From assembly GCF_004362745.1 (NCBI RefSeq), contig NZ_SNXY01000008.1, forward strand, positions 496,001 through 560,000: DNA of 64,000 nucleotides. Reading direction: 5' to 3'. The translations under genes were made by a program, and so were the position numbers. The stretch comes from Oharaeibacter diazotrophicus. GTDB lineage: Bacteria; Pseudomonadota; Alphaproteobacteria; Rhizobiales; Pleomorphomonadaceae. This document shows, one piece after another, positions 11,790-20,750 of this stretch (position 1 is the first letter of the stretch; each line of letters begins with the position of its first letter). The notes under the pieces were generated by a model, which was given only the letters and a program-made list of their open reading frames with translations, did not search any database and was not told where the DNA came from.

Positions 11790-13175
11790 TCAGGCGAGGC
11801 GCAGGTACCACGCGAGGTCGCGGTCCGAGACCTCGGCGAAGAAGCGGTCGCACTCGGCTTCCTTGATCGTGAGGAAGACGTCGACGAAGCGCTCGCCGAG
11901 GCGGCGCTTCAGGAAGTCGGAGGCGCGGGCGCGGCGGAGCGCGTCCGGCCAGTGGCGCGGCAGCGACGGCGGGATCTGGGCGTAGCCGTTGCCGGTGATC
12001 GGCTCGGACGGCGCGAGGCCCTTCTCGACGCCCTCCAGCATGCCGGCGAGCACGGCGGCGAGCGCGACATAGGGGTTGGCGTCGGCGCCGCAGACGCGCT
12101 GCTCGAGGTGGCGGGTGTGCGGCGGCCCGGCGGTGACGCGGATCGGCACCGAGCGGTTGTCGATCGCCCAGGCCGGCCCGACGGGCGCGTAGGAGTTCGG
12201 CTTGAACCGGCGGTAGCTGTTGGCGTTCGGCGCGAACAACGCCATCGATTCCGCCATGGTCGCCTCGAGGCCGGCGACGGCGGCGCGCAAGAGGGCGTTG
12301 CCGGCCGGCTCGGCGCCGGCGAACAGGTTGCGGCCCTCGGCGTCGGCGAAGCTGACGTGGAGGTGGGTGCCCGAGCCCGAGAAGTCGGCGTAGGGCTTGG
12401 CCATGAAGGTGGCGAGATGGCCGTGACGCTCGGCGACGCCCTTGACGAGGCGCTTCCACAGGATGGCGTCGTCGGCGGCGCGCAGCGGATCGGTGCGGTG
12501 CTCGAGCACGATCTCGAGCTGGCCCGGCGAGTATTCCGAGATCAAGGTGCGCGCCGGCAGGCCGGCGGCGTCGGCGGCGGCGTAGACGTCGTCGAGAAAG
12601 GCGGAGAAGTCGGCGAGGTCCTGGACGAGATAGGCCTGCAGATCGGTCGGGCGGAAGCCGTTGGGGGCTGCCGGCGGCGTCAGCCGGCCCTCGGCGGCGG
12701 CACGGCCGTCGACCAGGTAGAACTCGGTCTCGACCGCCGCGACCGGATGGTAGCCGGCGGCATGGCAGGCCTCGACGACACGGGCGAGGGCGTGGCGGGG
12801 ATCGGCCTCGGAGGGCCGACCGTCGGTCTCGTAGGAGGTCAGCAGGAACTGGGCGGTCGGCGTCGTCCGCCACGGCGCCCGCGTCAGCGAGCCGGCGACC
12901 GGGCGGCAGACCCGGTCGGAATCGCCCTCGTCCCAGACGAGGCCGGTCTCCTCGACGTCGGCGCCGCGGATGTCGAGCGAGAGGATCGAGCAGGGCAGCG
13001 GGCGGCCGTTGCGATAGGCGCCGAGCACTTCGGAGCGGCGCAGCACCTTGCCGCGCTGGACGCCGGAGGGATCGGTCAGGAAGCACTCGACCTGGACGAC
13101 GTCCGGATTGGCGGCGAGGAAGGCCTCGGCCTCCGCGACCTCGGCGAGCGTGACGGCGGACATGGTGGACTTCAC
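11790..13175 (-). CDS. Glutamine synthetase family protein (gamma-glutamyl amide ligase-like)
   Basis: This 461-residue protein has the GS beta-grasp and catalytic domains. ETEFYLVDG and EYSPGQLEIVLEH supply metal-binding acids, GSGTHLHVSF the ATP/glutamate-site histidine, and NRSVPIRV the phosphate-binding arginines; EQRVCGADANPY is near the end. Length and divergence point to the PuuA/GlnT-type branch, which glutamylates amines, rather than to housekeeping GlnA. It lacks the GlnA adenylylation loop as far as I can see. Its GTG start overlaps the TGA of the aminotransferase (GTGA); an internal ATG at 13163 is possible. The amine substrate is unknown. Confidence 0.85.
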   Translation of the reverse strand: MKSTMSAVTLAEVAEAEAFLAANPDVVQVECFLTDPSGVQRGKVLRRSEVLGAYRNGRPLPCSILSLDIRGADVEETGLVWDEGDSDRVCRPVAGSLTRAPWRTTPTAQFLLTSYETDGRPSEADPRHALARVVEACHAAGYHPVAAVETEFYLVDGRAAAEGRLTPPAAPNGFRPTDLQAYLVQDLADFSAFLDDVYAAADAAGLPARTLISEYSPGQLEIVLEHRTDPLRAADDAILWKRLVKGVAERHGHLATFMAKPYADFSGSGTHLHVSFADAEGRNLFAGAEPAGNALLRAAVAGLEATMAESMALFAPNANSYRRFKPNSYAPVGPAWAIDNRSVPIRVTAGPPHTRHLEQRVCGADANPYVALAAVLAGMLEGVEKGLAPSEPITGNGYAQIPPSLPRHWPDALRRARASDFLKRRLGERFVDVFLTIKEAECDRFFAEVSDRDLAWYLRLA

Positions 13176-14536
13176 CCGGCGAGTGCGTCGAGCGCCTGGT
13201 CGAAGGCGACGACGAGGCGGTCGACATGAGCCCGCGTCGTCGCCGGCGAGACCAGCGTCATGTTGTGGAACGGCGTCACCAGGACGTCGCGGTTGAGAAG
13301 GAAGAGGTGGATCACCCCTTCGAGGTCGTGGTCGACCGTGCGGGCGGCGTGGGCACCGTCGAGGAGGGGGGTCGGCGAATGGACGATCTCGGCGCGGGCG
13401 CCGAGCCGGGTCACCGACCAGGGCAGCCGGTGGCGGGCGATCGCCGCGGCGAGGCCGTCGGCGAGGACGGCCGAGAGCGTCAGCATGTGGGCGTAGGCGT
13501 CCGCGGTCATCACCTCCTCGATGCAGGCGCGCATGGCGGCGAGTTGGAGGCGGTTGCCGGAGAGCGTGGTGCCGACACCGGAATAGCCGTGCGGCCGCTC
13601 GGCGTCGACCCGGCGCATCGCCACCTCGACCGCCGCCGTGAAGCCGAACACCGCCGCCGGCAGGCCGCCGGCGATCGGCTTGCCGACCACGAAGAAGTCG
13701 GGCGCGAAGCCGTGGGCGCGGGTGTAGCCGCCGCGGGCGGTGGAGATCGTGTGGGTCTCGTCGAGGCAGAACAGGGTGCCGGCGGCGCGGCAGGCCGCCT
13801 CGACACCCTCGAGGAAGCCCGGCGCCGGCAGTACCATGGCGGTGTTGGTCAGCGCCGGCTCGGTCAGCACCAGCGCGACGTCGCCGCGGGCGAGTTCGCG
13901 CTCGACGGCGGCAAGGTCGTTGAAGGGCACGCAGACCGTGGTCGCCGAGAGGTCGACGACCTGACCGAGCAGGCCCGGCCGGTTGACGGTGCGGCCGTCT
14001 TCGTCGCGGGCGACGAAGACGTCGTCGACCTGCCCGTGGTAGCAGCCGGCGAAGACGAGCAGGCGCGGCCGTTTCGTGATCGCACGGGCCCAGCGGATCA
14101 CGGCACGGTTGGCGTCGGAGGCGGTCTGGGTCACCTGCCAGAACGGCAGGCCGAACAGGTCGGCGAGCCCCTCGCCGACGCGGGTCACGTCGGGCGAGGG
14201 CATCATGGCGGTGAGGCCGTCGCCGACCGCCGCGCGGATCGCCGCGACGACGGGGGCGGGGGCGTGGCCGAACATGGCGCCGGTGTCGCCGAGGCAGAAA
14301 TCCGCCATAAGGTGACCGTCGGCGTCGACGAGTTCGGCGCCCTCGGCACGATCGACCACCAACGGGAACGGCGTGCCGAAGTCCTTCATCCAGTGCAGCG
14401 GCACGCCGCCGGGCATGTGGCGCCCGGCGCTCTCGGCCAGCGCGGCCGACTTCGGATTGCGCGCGACGAAGGTGGCCCGCTCCGCCTCGGCGACGCGCGT
14501 GACCCGGTCGTTGGGAATGTGATCACAAATCGTCAT
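13172..14536 (-). CDS. Class III PLP aminotransferase (glutamate-1-semialdehyde aminomutase-like)
   Basis: This 454-residue fold-type I PLP enzyme has the Schiff-base lysine in VVGKPIAGGLPAAVFG and the cofactor-binding acid in LFCLDETHTI. GDTGAMFGHAPAPVV resembles glutamate-1-semialdehyde aminomutase and its catabolic relatives. It is the first gene of a two-gene unit with the glutamine-synthetase-like enzyme, so a role in amine or amino-acid catabolism is more likely than haem synthesis. The ATG at 14536 lies 112 bases from the divergent hydrolase gene. The exact amino donor cannot be read from the sequence. Confidence 0.85.
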   Translation of the reverse strand: MTICDHIPNDRVTRVAEAERATFVARNPKSAALAESAGRHMPGGVPLHWMKDFGTPFPLVVDRAEGAELVDADGHLMADFCLGDTGAMFGHAPAPVVAAIRAAVGDGLTAMMPSPDVTRVGEGLADLFGLPFWQVTQTASDANRAVIRWARAITKRPRLLVFAGCYHGQVDDVFVARDEDGRTVNRPGLLGQVVDLSATTVCVPFNDLAAVERELARGDVALVLTEPALTNTAMVLPAPGFLEGVEAACRAAGTLFCLDETHTISTARGGYTRAHGFAPDFFVVGKPIAGGLPAAVFGFTAAVEVAMRRVDAERPHGYSGVGTTLSGNRLQLAAMRACIEEVMTADAYAHMLTLSAVLADGLAAAIARHRLPWSVTRLGARAEIVHSPTPLLDGAHAARTVDHDLEGVIHLFLLNRDVLVTPFHNMTLVSPATTRAHVDRLVVAFDQALDALAG

Positions 14537-14648
14537 GGCACCGTGATGGCGGAAACCGCACCGCTTGTCCAGTCCCGGGCCCGCGCTTGCCAAGGCCGCG
14601 GCGGCGATGCAGGTTCGCGCGACCCGATCCGTCCTTCGAGCAAGTGCC

Positions 14649-15827
14649 ATGCGCCCCGCCGTCGTCACGATCCTCCTCGCGCTCACGCTCGCGACCGCCG
14701 GATGCGCGGGACGGCCGGACGGCGCCGTGCTGGTGCCGGTGACGACCGCGGCGCCCGGTGCGACGGACCAGCGGATCCTGGTCGCCACCACCCGCGAGCG
14801 CGAGACCGACAAGCCGGGAATGTTCTCCGGCGAGCGCGCCGAGGCGCTCGACTTCGCCGACCTCACGGTCTCGGTGCCTCCGACCCACAAGGACGGCGTC
14901 GTGGAATGGCCGCGCCGGCTGCCCGGCAATCCGGCGACCGACTTCGTCACCCGTTCCACCGCCTACGTCGACGGCGAGGCGGCCTTCGCGGCGCGGCTGA
15001 AGGCGGCGGTGGCGAGCCGGCCGAACGGTTCGCGCGACGTCGCGGTGTTCGTGCACGGCTACAACACGCGCTTCGACGAGGCGGTGTTCCGCGCCGCCCA
15101 ACTCGACCACGACACCGCCTTCGACGGCGTCACCGTGCTGTTCACCTGGGCCTCGCGCGGCGGCGTGCTCGACTACGTCTACGACCGCGACAGCGCCACC
15201 GTCGCCCGCGACGGCCTCGAGCGGACGCTGACCATGGCGGCGCGCTCGGGCGCCGACCACGTCTTCCTGTTCGCCCATTCGATGGGGAACTGGCTGGCGA
15301 TCGAGACGCTCCGGCAGGCCCGGATCGGCGGCCACGGCGACTTCGGCGGCAAGCTCTCGCAGGTGTTCCTCGCCTCGCCCGACATCGACGTCGACGTCTT
15401 CAAGGCGCAGATGCGCCGGCTCGGCGTGCCGAAGCCTCCGTTCATCCTGTTCGCCTCGTCGGACGACCAGGCGCTGGCGGTGTCGAGCTTGATCGCCGGG
15501 GACAAGCCGCGGCTCGGCGCCTACACCGGCGACGCCGAGGAGATCGCCGACCTCGGCGTGGTGGTGGTGGACCTCAGCAAGGTGGCCGGCGTCGACGACG
15601 ACGCGCTCAACCACTCCAAGTTCGCCGCGGTGACACCCGCCTTCACCGAGCGGCTGCGCCGGCGCATCGCCGCCGGCGACCTCGCCGATCCCGCCAGCGG
15701 CCTCGCCGCCGACGCCACGAGCTTCGGCGGCTCGGTGGGCGGCTTCGTCGGGCGCACCGCCGGCGCGGTGATCACGCTGCCGGCCTATCTGGTCACCGCG
15801 CCGTTCCGCGCCGTCGCCGGACGCTGA
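14649..15827 (+). CDS. Alpha/beta-hydrolase lipoprotein (DUF900 family)
   Basis: This 392-residue protein begins with a lipoprotein signal (LALTLATAGCAG, lipidated Cys 19). The fold motif VFVHGYNT marks the oxyanion region, and the nucleophile elbow is AHSMGN (GxSxG-like with Ala first). A C-terminal hydrophobic Gly/Ala stretch ends the protein. DUF900 members are predicted esterases of unknown substrate; here the enzyme would be membrane-anchored in the cell envelope. It diverges from the aminotransferase and converges with galE, and appears to be transcribed alone. Confidence 0.85.
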   Translation: MRPAVVTILLALTLATAGCAGRPDGAVLVPVTTAAPGATDQRILVATTRERETDKPGMFSGERAEALDFADLTVSVPPTHKDGVVEWPRRLPGNPATDFVTRSTAYVDGEAAFAARLKAAVASRPNGSRDVAVFVHGYNTRFDEAVFRAAQLDHDTAFDGVTVLFTWASRGGVLDYVYDRDSATVARDGLERTLTMAARSGADHVFLFAHSMGNWLAIETLRQARIGGHGDFGGKLSQVFLASPDIDVDVFKAQMRRLGVPKPPFILFASSDDQALAVSSLIAGDKPRLGAYTGDAEEIADLGVVVVDLSKVAGVDDDALNHSKFAAVTPAFTERLRRRIAAGDLADPASGLAADATSFGGSVGGFVGRTAGAVITLPAYLVTAPFRAVAGR

Positions 15828-15845
15828 GACGCCCGGCCGCGGAGG

Positions 15846-16850
15846 TCACCGGGCACCCGGGGCGCTGTTGCGGCGGGCGAGCGCGGCCTCCCAGGCGAGG
15901 GCGTTGCCGACGATGCCGTCGAGGTCGTCGAGGGCCGGCACCCAGCCGAGCTCGCGACGGATCAGGCCGGAGTCGGCGACGAGGGCGGACGGGTCGCCCG
16001 GGCGGCGGTCGACCACCTCGGCGACGAAGTCGACACCGGAGACGCGCCGCACCGCCTCTACCACCTCGCGCACCGAGAAGCCGCGGCCGTAGCCGCAGTT
16101 GGCGACGAGGTTGCCGCCACCGGCGCGCAGCCGCGCCAGCGCGAGGACGTGGGCCTCGACGAGGTCGGTGACGTGGATGTAGTCGCGCAGGCAGGTGCCG
16201 TCGGGCGTCGGGTAATCGGTGCCGAACACCTGCATCTTCGCGCGCTGCCCGAGGGCGGTCTGGCAGGCGATCTTGATCAGATGGGTGGCGTTGGGGGTCG
16301 ACTGGCCGGTGCGGCCCTTCGGATCGGCACCGGCGACGTTGAAGTAGCGCAGCACGGTGTAGGCGAGGCCGTGGGCGGCGGCGGCGTCGCGCAGCATCAC
16401 CTCGGTCATCAGCTTGGACCAGCCGTAGGGCGACACCGGGGCCGGCGCGACGGTCTCGCCGATCGGGGCATCGACCGTCGGCTCGCCGTAGACGGCGGCG
16501 GTGGAGGAGAACAGGAAGGCGCCGACCCCGCCGCGCACCGCGGCCGCGATCAGCGCCCGCGACTTCACCGTATTGTTCAAGTAATACTTGAGCGGATCCG
16601 CCACCGATTCCGGAACGACGATCGATCCGGCGAAATGGACGATCGCGTCGATGCCCCGGCTCGCGATCAGCCCGCCGACCAGCACCTCGTCGCCTATGTC
16701 GCCGACCACCAGCGTGGCCGCGTCGGGCAGAACCGCCTCGAATCCGGTGGACAGGTCGTCGAGCACCACCACGGTCTCGCCGCGGTCGACCAGCGCGTGC
16801 ACCATGTGGCTGCCGATGTAGCCGGCCCCGCCGGTGACCAGTGTCGCCAT
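15846..16850 (-). CDS. galE: UDP-glucose 4-epimerase GalE
   Basis: This 334-residue SDR enzyme interconverts UDP-glucose and UDP-galactose for envelope polysaccharides. The NAD-binding motif GGAGYIGSHM is at residues 6-15. SSTAAVYGEP supplies the catalytic Ser/Thr, and YGWSK is the catalytic YxxxK pair. The ATG at 16850 puts the dinucleotide-binding strand at the usual place; a GTG at 16910 would add 20 unusual residues. It converges with the hydrolase gene, with 18 bases between them. Confidence 0.93.
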   Translation of the reverse strand: MATLVTGGAGYIGSHMVHALVDRGETVVVLDDLSTGFEAVLPDAATLVVGDIGDEVLVGGLIASRGIDAIVHFAGSIVVPESVADPLKYYLNNTVKSRALIAAAVRGGVGAFLFSSTAAVYGEPTVDAPIGETVAPAPVSPYGWSKLMTEVMLRDAAAAHGLAYTVLRYFNVAGADPKGRTGQSTPNATHLIKIACQTALGQRAKMQVFGTDYPTPDGTCLRDYIHVTDLVEAHVLALARLRAGGGNLVANCGYGRGFSVREVVEAVRRVSGVDFVAEVVDRRPGDPSALVADSGLIRRELGWVPALDDLDGIVGNALAWEAALARRNSAPGAR

Positions 16851-16963
16851 GTCCCTCGCCCCGTCCAGCGGCGGATTCGCGCCGTTTCCGGGTCCTTCAT
16901 GCATCGACACCCGTTGACATCGCGTTCACGCGCGCAGTCTCTCCCATGAGTGGTGCATGGGAA

Positions 16964-16978
16964 TTAACCATTTGTTAA
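16964..16978. promoter_or_regulatory. CtrA box (TTAA-N7-TTAA)
   Basis: TTAACCATTTGTTAA is an exact full CtrA site and contains the preferred half TTAACCAT. It lies in an unusually AT-rich island, with a second TTAACTAA at 16999-17006, 111 bases before the response-regulator ATG. CtrA is the cell-cycle master regulator of alphaproteobacteria. That it binds here is inferred. Confidence 0.7.
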
Positions 16979-17088
16979 TGGAAGAATTTATAGGCTTGTT
17001 AACTAACGCGGTCTGTTCGATCTTATCCGAGGAGTGATTCGGTCCTTGCGGGAGGCCCCGGAATCGCGACCCTCGACAGGAAATCTCC

Positions 17089-18240
17089 ATGGTTGGCCCT
17101 CTCGATCGCCGCGCCGATTCCCTCGGGAACATTCGGTCGCCCCGGCTTCAGATCGTCGAGCACGGGTCCGGCGTTCCGCAGCGCCGGCCGATCACCGTGC
17201 TCTATGTCGAAGACGACGCCGACGACGTCTTCCTCCTCGGACGCCATCTCGACGACCTCAGGAGCTTCGAGGTCGAATTCGCCCATGCCGAATCGCTGGC
17301 GCTCGCCCGCTCGATGATCGCACGCCACCGCTTCGACGTGGTGCTGTGCGACTTCTGGCTCGGGTCCGAGACCACGATCCCGCTGATCGACGAGCTGAAG
17401 TCCGCCGTCGTGCCCTGCCCGGTGGTGCTGGTGTCCTCGCTCGAGAACGAGGACATCGAGCTGATCGGCCGCCGCGCCGGCGCCGCCGGCTTCGTCGCCA
17501 AGGCCGACCTCAGCCCGGCCGCGCTCGACCGCGTGTTCTCCACCCTCCTGCCGCCCGAGGACGGCGACGGGCCGGCCGACCAGCAGCCCGGCAGCGGCGT
17601 CGCGCGCTGGCTGAAGGCGCTGCTCCGCAGCCTCGATCGCGTCCACGCCGCTTCGACGCTGGCGATGGCGCAGGACGACGCCGCGCGCGGCGTCCACGAA
17701 CTGATGGCCGACATCGTCTCCAACTCCAGCGAGATCCGCGCCGACGTGATCGACAAGCTGGCGGGGCTCGAGCGGGCGACGCGCCAGGGTTCGGGGTCGC
17801 GCCGCTTCGACGCCCTGCCCTATCTCGCCGACGCCGTCCGCATCGTCGAGACGCGCGCGGCAGCCGGCGCGACGGTCGACTTCACGATGCCGTCGATGCC
17901 GGTGACGATCGAGACCAGCCCGGCCCTGTTCGCCGACCTCGTCCAGGGCTTCTTCGCCGAGGCGTCCGAGGAGATCGCCCGCGGGCGCAGCCTGTCGATC
18001 GTGCCCTTCGTGGTCGACGGCCGGCTCGAGATCGAGATCCTCGCCCTGAAACCGATCCGCGACGAGGACCTGCCGTCGCCGGAGGACGAGGACGAGGCCC
18101 GCGCGGTGGCGGCCGCGGCGGCCCGCCGGTTCCTTGTGGAGACGCTGGCCCGCGCCTGCGGCGGCGAGGCGACCTTCGAAGGCCGCTCCGGTCCGGTGAT
18201 CGGGCGCCTGGTGCTGCCGCTGCGCGCCACCTTCGACTGA
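17089..18240 (+). CDS. Response regulator with degenerate histidine-kinase/ChpT-like C-terminus
   Basis: This 383-residue cytoplasmic protein has a complete receiver domain at about 34-155: acidic pocket E41-D43, phospho-acceptor D88 in VVLCDFWLG, S116, and K138 in FVAKAD. Residues 185-230 form helices with H203 in GVHELMADIVSN, which could be a phospho-relay helix. Residues 240-383 look like the fold of a kinase ATPase domain, but the N-box asparagine and the DxGxG box are missing. This resembles a ChpT-type phosphotransferase fused to a receiver. AGGAAA lies 6 bases before the ATG. The upstream CtrA box suggests cell-cycle control. I do not recognise a named family; the C-terminal reading is inference. 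Confidence 0.7.
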   Translation: MVGPLDRRADSLGNIRSPRLQIVEHGSGVPQRRPITVLYVEDDADDVFLLGRHLDDLRSFEVEFAHAESLALARSMIARHRFDVVLCDFWLGSETTIPLIDELKSAVVPCPVVLVSSLENEDIELIGRRAGAAGFVAKADLSPAALDRVFSTLLPPEDGDGPADQQPGSGVARWLKALLRSLDRVHAASTLAMAQDDAARGVHELMADIVSNSSEIRADVIDKLAGLERATRQGSGSRRFDALPYLADAVRIVETRAAAGATVDFTMPSMPVTIETSPALFADLVQGFFAEASEEIARGRSLSIVPFVVDGRLEIEILALKPIRDEDLPSPEDEDEARAVAAAAARRFLVETLARACGGEATFEGRSGPVIGRLVLPLRATFD

Positions 18241-18272
18241 CGGCTGCGGACCCTCGGTCCCGGCCGTCAGTC
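18235..18272. repeat. Inverted repeat spanning two convergent stop codons
   Basis: Ten bases at 18235-18244 are complementary to 18263-18272 with an 18-base loop. The arms include the stop codons of the response-regulator and ppk2 genes. No T run follows on either side, so it is at best a weak bidirectional terminator. Confidence 0.35.
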
Positions 18273-19274
18273 CTTGCCCTTCTCCTTGCCCTTCGGCATC
18301 GCCGCACCCCGGCCGATCAGGTTGGGGTCGAGTTCGCCGATCGCCGCCTCGGACTTGCCGGCGTAGTCGATGGCGCGGAGCACGTGGCGGATGGCGTTCA
18401 GACGGGCGCGGCGCTTGTCGTTGGCCTTGACCACGATCCAGGGGGCGGCCTCGGTGTCGGTGGCTTCGAGCATGGCGTCGCGCGCCGCGGAATAGTCGTC
18501 CCAGCGCCCGAGCGCCTCGATGTCGATCGGCGACAGCTTCCAGATCTTGAGCGGATCGTGGCGGCGGTCGTGGAAGCGCTTCAGCTGCATCTCGCGGCCG
18601 ATGTCGAGCCAGAACTTGAACAGCAGGACGCCGTCATCGACGAGTAGACGCTCGAAGCGGGGTGCCTCGGCGAGGAAATGGCTGACCTGCCCCGGCTCGG
18701 CGAAGCCGAACACGCGTTCGACGCCGGCGCGGTTGTACCAGCTGCGGTCGAACAGCACGATCTCGCCGCGGGTCGGCAACTGAGCGGCGTAGCGCTGGAA
18801 GTACCACTGGCCGCGCTCGGTCTCGGTGGGCTTCGGCAGCGCCACGGAGCGGCAGGAGCGCGGGTTCATGTAGGCGCGGAAGGTCGAGACCATGCCGCCC
18901 TTGCCGGCGGCGTCGCGCCCCTCGAACAGCACGACCACCCGCGCGCCGGTGTCGCCGACCCACTTCTGCAGCTTCACGAGTTCGATCTGCAGCAGCCGGA
19001 GCTGCTCGTCGTAGACCTTGCCCTTGATCTCCTCGGCATAGGGGTAGCCGCCCGACGCGAGCGCGCGCTCGGCGAGGGCGGGCGGGAAGACGGGATCGTC
19101 GAGATCGAAGGGGACGTCGCGGACACGGATCGCCGGTGCCTCCGGCGCCTGGGCGGCCAGCACGGCCTCGCCCTCGACCGCGGCGGTCTTCTCGGCGTCG
19201 ACCTTGACGCGCGAAGCGTCGACGCCGTCCCCGTCCCTGCCGCGCGCGGCGGACTTGCGGTCCTTCTTGGCCAC
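18267..19274 (-). CDS. ppk2: Polyphosphate kinase 2
   Basis: This 335-residue single-domain PPK2 transfers phosphate between polyphosphate and nucleoside di- or triphosphates. The P-loop [11 protein letters not shown] (118-128) and the second motif [12 protein letters not shown], with its catalytic Asp-Arg, are intact. The first 45 residues are a low-complexity extension rich in Lys, Ala and Asp; the last ten are Lys-rich. The start is a GTG at 19274 with AGGGG upstream. It diverges from the phoR-like gene, so polyphosphate and phosphate-sensing genes are neighbours. Confidence 0.93.
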   Translation of the reverse strand: MAKKDRKSAARGRDGDGVDASRVKVDAEKTAAVEGEAVLAAQAPEAPAIRVRDVPFDLDDPVFPPALAERALASGGYPYAEEIKGKVYDEQLRLLQIELVKLQKWVGDTGARVVVLFEGRDAAGKGGMVSTFRAYMNPRSCRSVALPKPTETERGQWYFQRYAAQLPTRGEIVLFDRSWYNRAGVERVFGFAEPGQVSHFLAEAPRFERLLVDDGVLLFKFWLDIGREMQLKRFHDRRHDPLKIWKLSPIDIEALGRWDDYSAARDAMLEATDTEAAPWIVVKANDKRRARLNAIRHVLRAIDYAGKSEAAIGELDPNLIGRGAAMPKGKEKGKD

Positions 19275-19362
19275 GACCGATCACCCCTTTAATGTCCCGT
19301 CGCAGGGAAATGCTAGCAGGCTCGAACGGCGGCTGGCGAGCCCCGGTTCCACGGAGGTGACC

Positions 19363-20700
19363 TTGGCCGACGGCGAGGAGAGGGCGGGGCGGACGATGGC
19401 GGGGCGCGCCGTCCGCCGCCTCGCGGCGGCCGCGCCCGGGCTCCTGGTGGTCGCCGCGGCCGCCGTGGCGGCGATCCCGTCCTTCGACCTGCCGCCGCTG
19501 GCGGCCGCGACGGCCGTGGCCGGTGCGCTGGCGACGGCGCTGTGGCCACGCCCGCGCGAGACGGCGCCACGGATCCGCGCCGGCGCCGACCGCTCGCCGA
19601 AGCTCTGGCCGGACCCCGGCATGCGCGTCACCGTGGACGCCATCGACGACCCTTGCTTCGTCACCGACGCCGAAGGGGTGGTGCGCTACCAGAACCGCAT
19701 CGCGGTCGAGCGTTTCGGCGCCGCGCGGATGGGCGATCCGCTGTCGTTCAAGCTCCGGGTGCCCGAACTGCTCGCCGCGGTCGAACAGGCCGGCCGGCAC
19801 GCGACGCCGGGGGCGCTGCGCTTCACCGACCGGGTCCCGACGGAGCGGGTCTGGGCGGTCCGTGTCACGCCGATGCTGCTCGGCCGGCGCGAGGGCCGCG
19901 AGCGCGCCGACTTCGTGCTGGTGCGTCTCACCGACGAGACCGAACAGGTCCGGCTCGACCGCACCCGCGCCGACTTCGTCGCCAACGCCAGCCACGAGCT
20001 CCGGACCCCCCTCGCCTCGCTGACCGGCTTCGTCGAGACGCTGCTCGGCCCGGCCCGCGACGACGCCGCCAACCGCGAGCGCTTCCTGAAGATCATGCTC
20101 GAGCAGGCGCAGCGGATGGCGCGGCTGATCGACGACCTGTTGTCGCTGTCGCGCGTCGAGATGAAAGCGCACCTCGTGCCGTCCGGCGCGGTCGACCCGG
20201 ACGAGGTGATCCGCCACGTCGCCGCGGCGCTGGCGCCGCTGGCCGCGAGCACCGGCAGCCGCATCGCCGTCGAGGGCGAGGTCGACGCCACGGTCCGCGG
20301 CGACCGCGACGAGATCATCCAGGTGGTGTCGAACCTCGTCGAGAACGGCCTGAAATACGGCCGCGACGGCGGCACGGTCACGCTCGCGGTCGTCGCCGAG
20401 GCCGGGCCCGAGGGTGTCTCCGGCGTGCGCCTGACGGTGCGCGACGACGGGCCGGGCATCGCCGCCGAGCACCTGCCGCGGTTGACGGAGCGCTTCTACC
20501 GGGTCGACGCCGACGGCAGTCGGCGGCGCAAGGGCACCGGCCTCGGCCTCGCCATCGTCAAGCACGTGGTCGCACGCCACCGCGGCCGGCTGGCGATCCG
20601 GTCGACGCCGGGCGTCGGCACCGAGGTCGCGGTCTGGCTGCCGGCGACGCCGGTGGCGGCAGCGGTCGAGACTGGCGCGACGGCACGCGAAGGGCCATAG
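19363..20700 (+). CDS. phoR: PhoR-like sensor histidine kinase
   Basis: This protein of about 445 residues has two short hydrophobic segments near the N-terminus and a small PAS-like domain (AIDDPCFVTDAEGVVRYQN). HisKA follows with phospho-acceptor His in NASHELRTPLASL, then an ATPase domain with N-box NLVENGLKYG, G1 DDGPGI and G2 GTGLGLAIVKH. The layout matches PhoR, the phosphate-starvation kinase, and phoU is two genes downstream. The TTG at 19363 is chosen because GGAGG lies 5 bases before it; the ATG at 19396 is the conservative alternative. No phoB gene is present here, so its partner is elsewhere. Confidence 0.85.
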   Translation: MADGEERAGRTMAGRAVRRLAAAAPGLLVVAAAAVAAIPSFDLPPLAAATAVAGALATALWPRPRETAPRIRAGADRSPKLWPDPGMRVTVDAIDDPCFVTDAEGVVRYQNRIAVERFGAARMGDPLSFKLRVPELLAAVEQAGRHATPGALRFTDRVPTERVWAVRVTPMLLGRREGRERADFVLVRLTDETEQVRLDRTRADFVANASHELRTPLASLTGFVETLLGPARDDAANRERFLKIMLEQAQRMARLIDDLLSLSRVEMKAHLVPSGAVDPDEVIRHVAAALAPLAASTGSRIAVEGEVDATVRGDRDEIIQVVSNLVENGLKYGRDGGTVTLAVVAEAGPEGVSGVRLTVRDDGPGIAAEHLPRLTERFYRVDADGSRRRKGTGLGLAIVKHVVARHRGRLAIRSTPGVGTEVAVWLPATPVAAAVETGATAREGP

Positions 20701-20750
20701 AGGATCGAAGGCCGGCGCGGGTCCGCCGGCGGTCGTCGAGCGAGGTCGCC

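Noticed and set aside
9144-13229. 1361-codon open frame on the + strand across three reverse genes
   Set aside because: Low-complexity Arg/Gly/Glu translation; the opposite strand has clear MFS, LacI and glutamine-synthetase proteins.
19275-19362. Search for a Pho box between ppk2 and phoR
   Set aside because: I found no repeat resembling CTGTCAT-N4-CTGTCAT in this gap.
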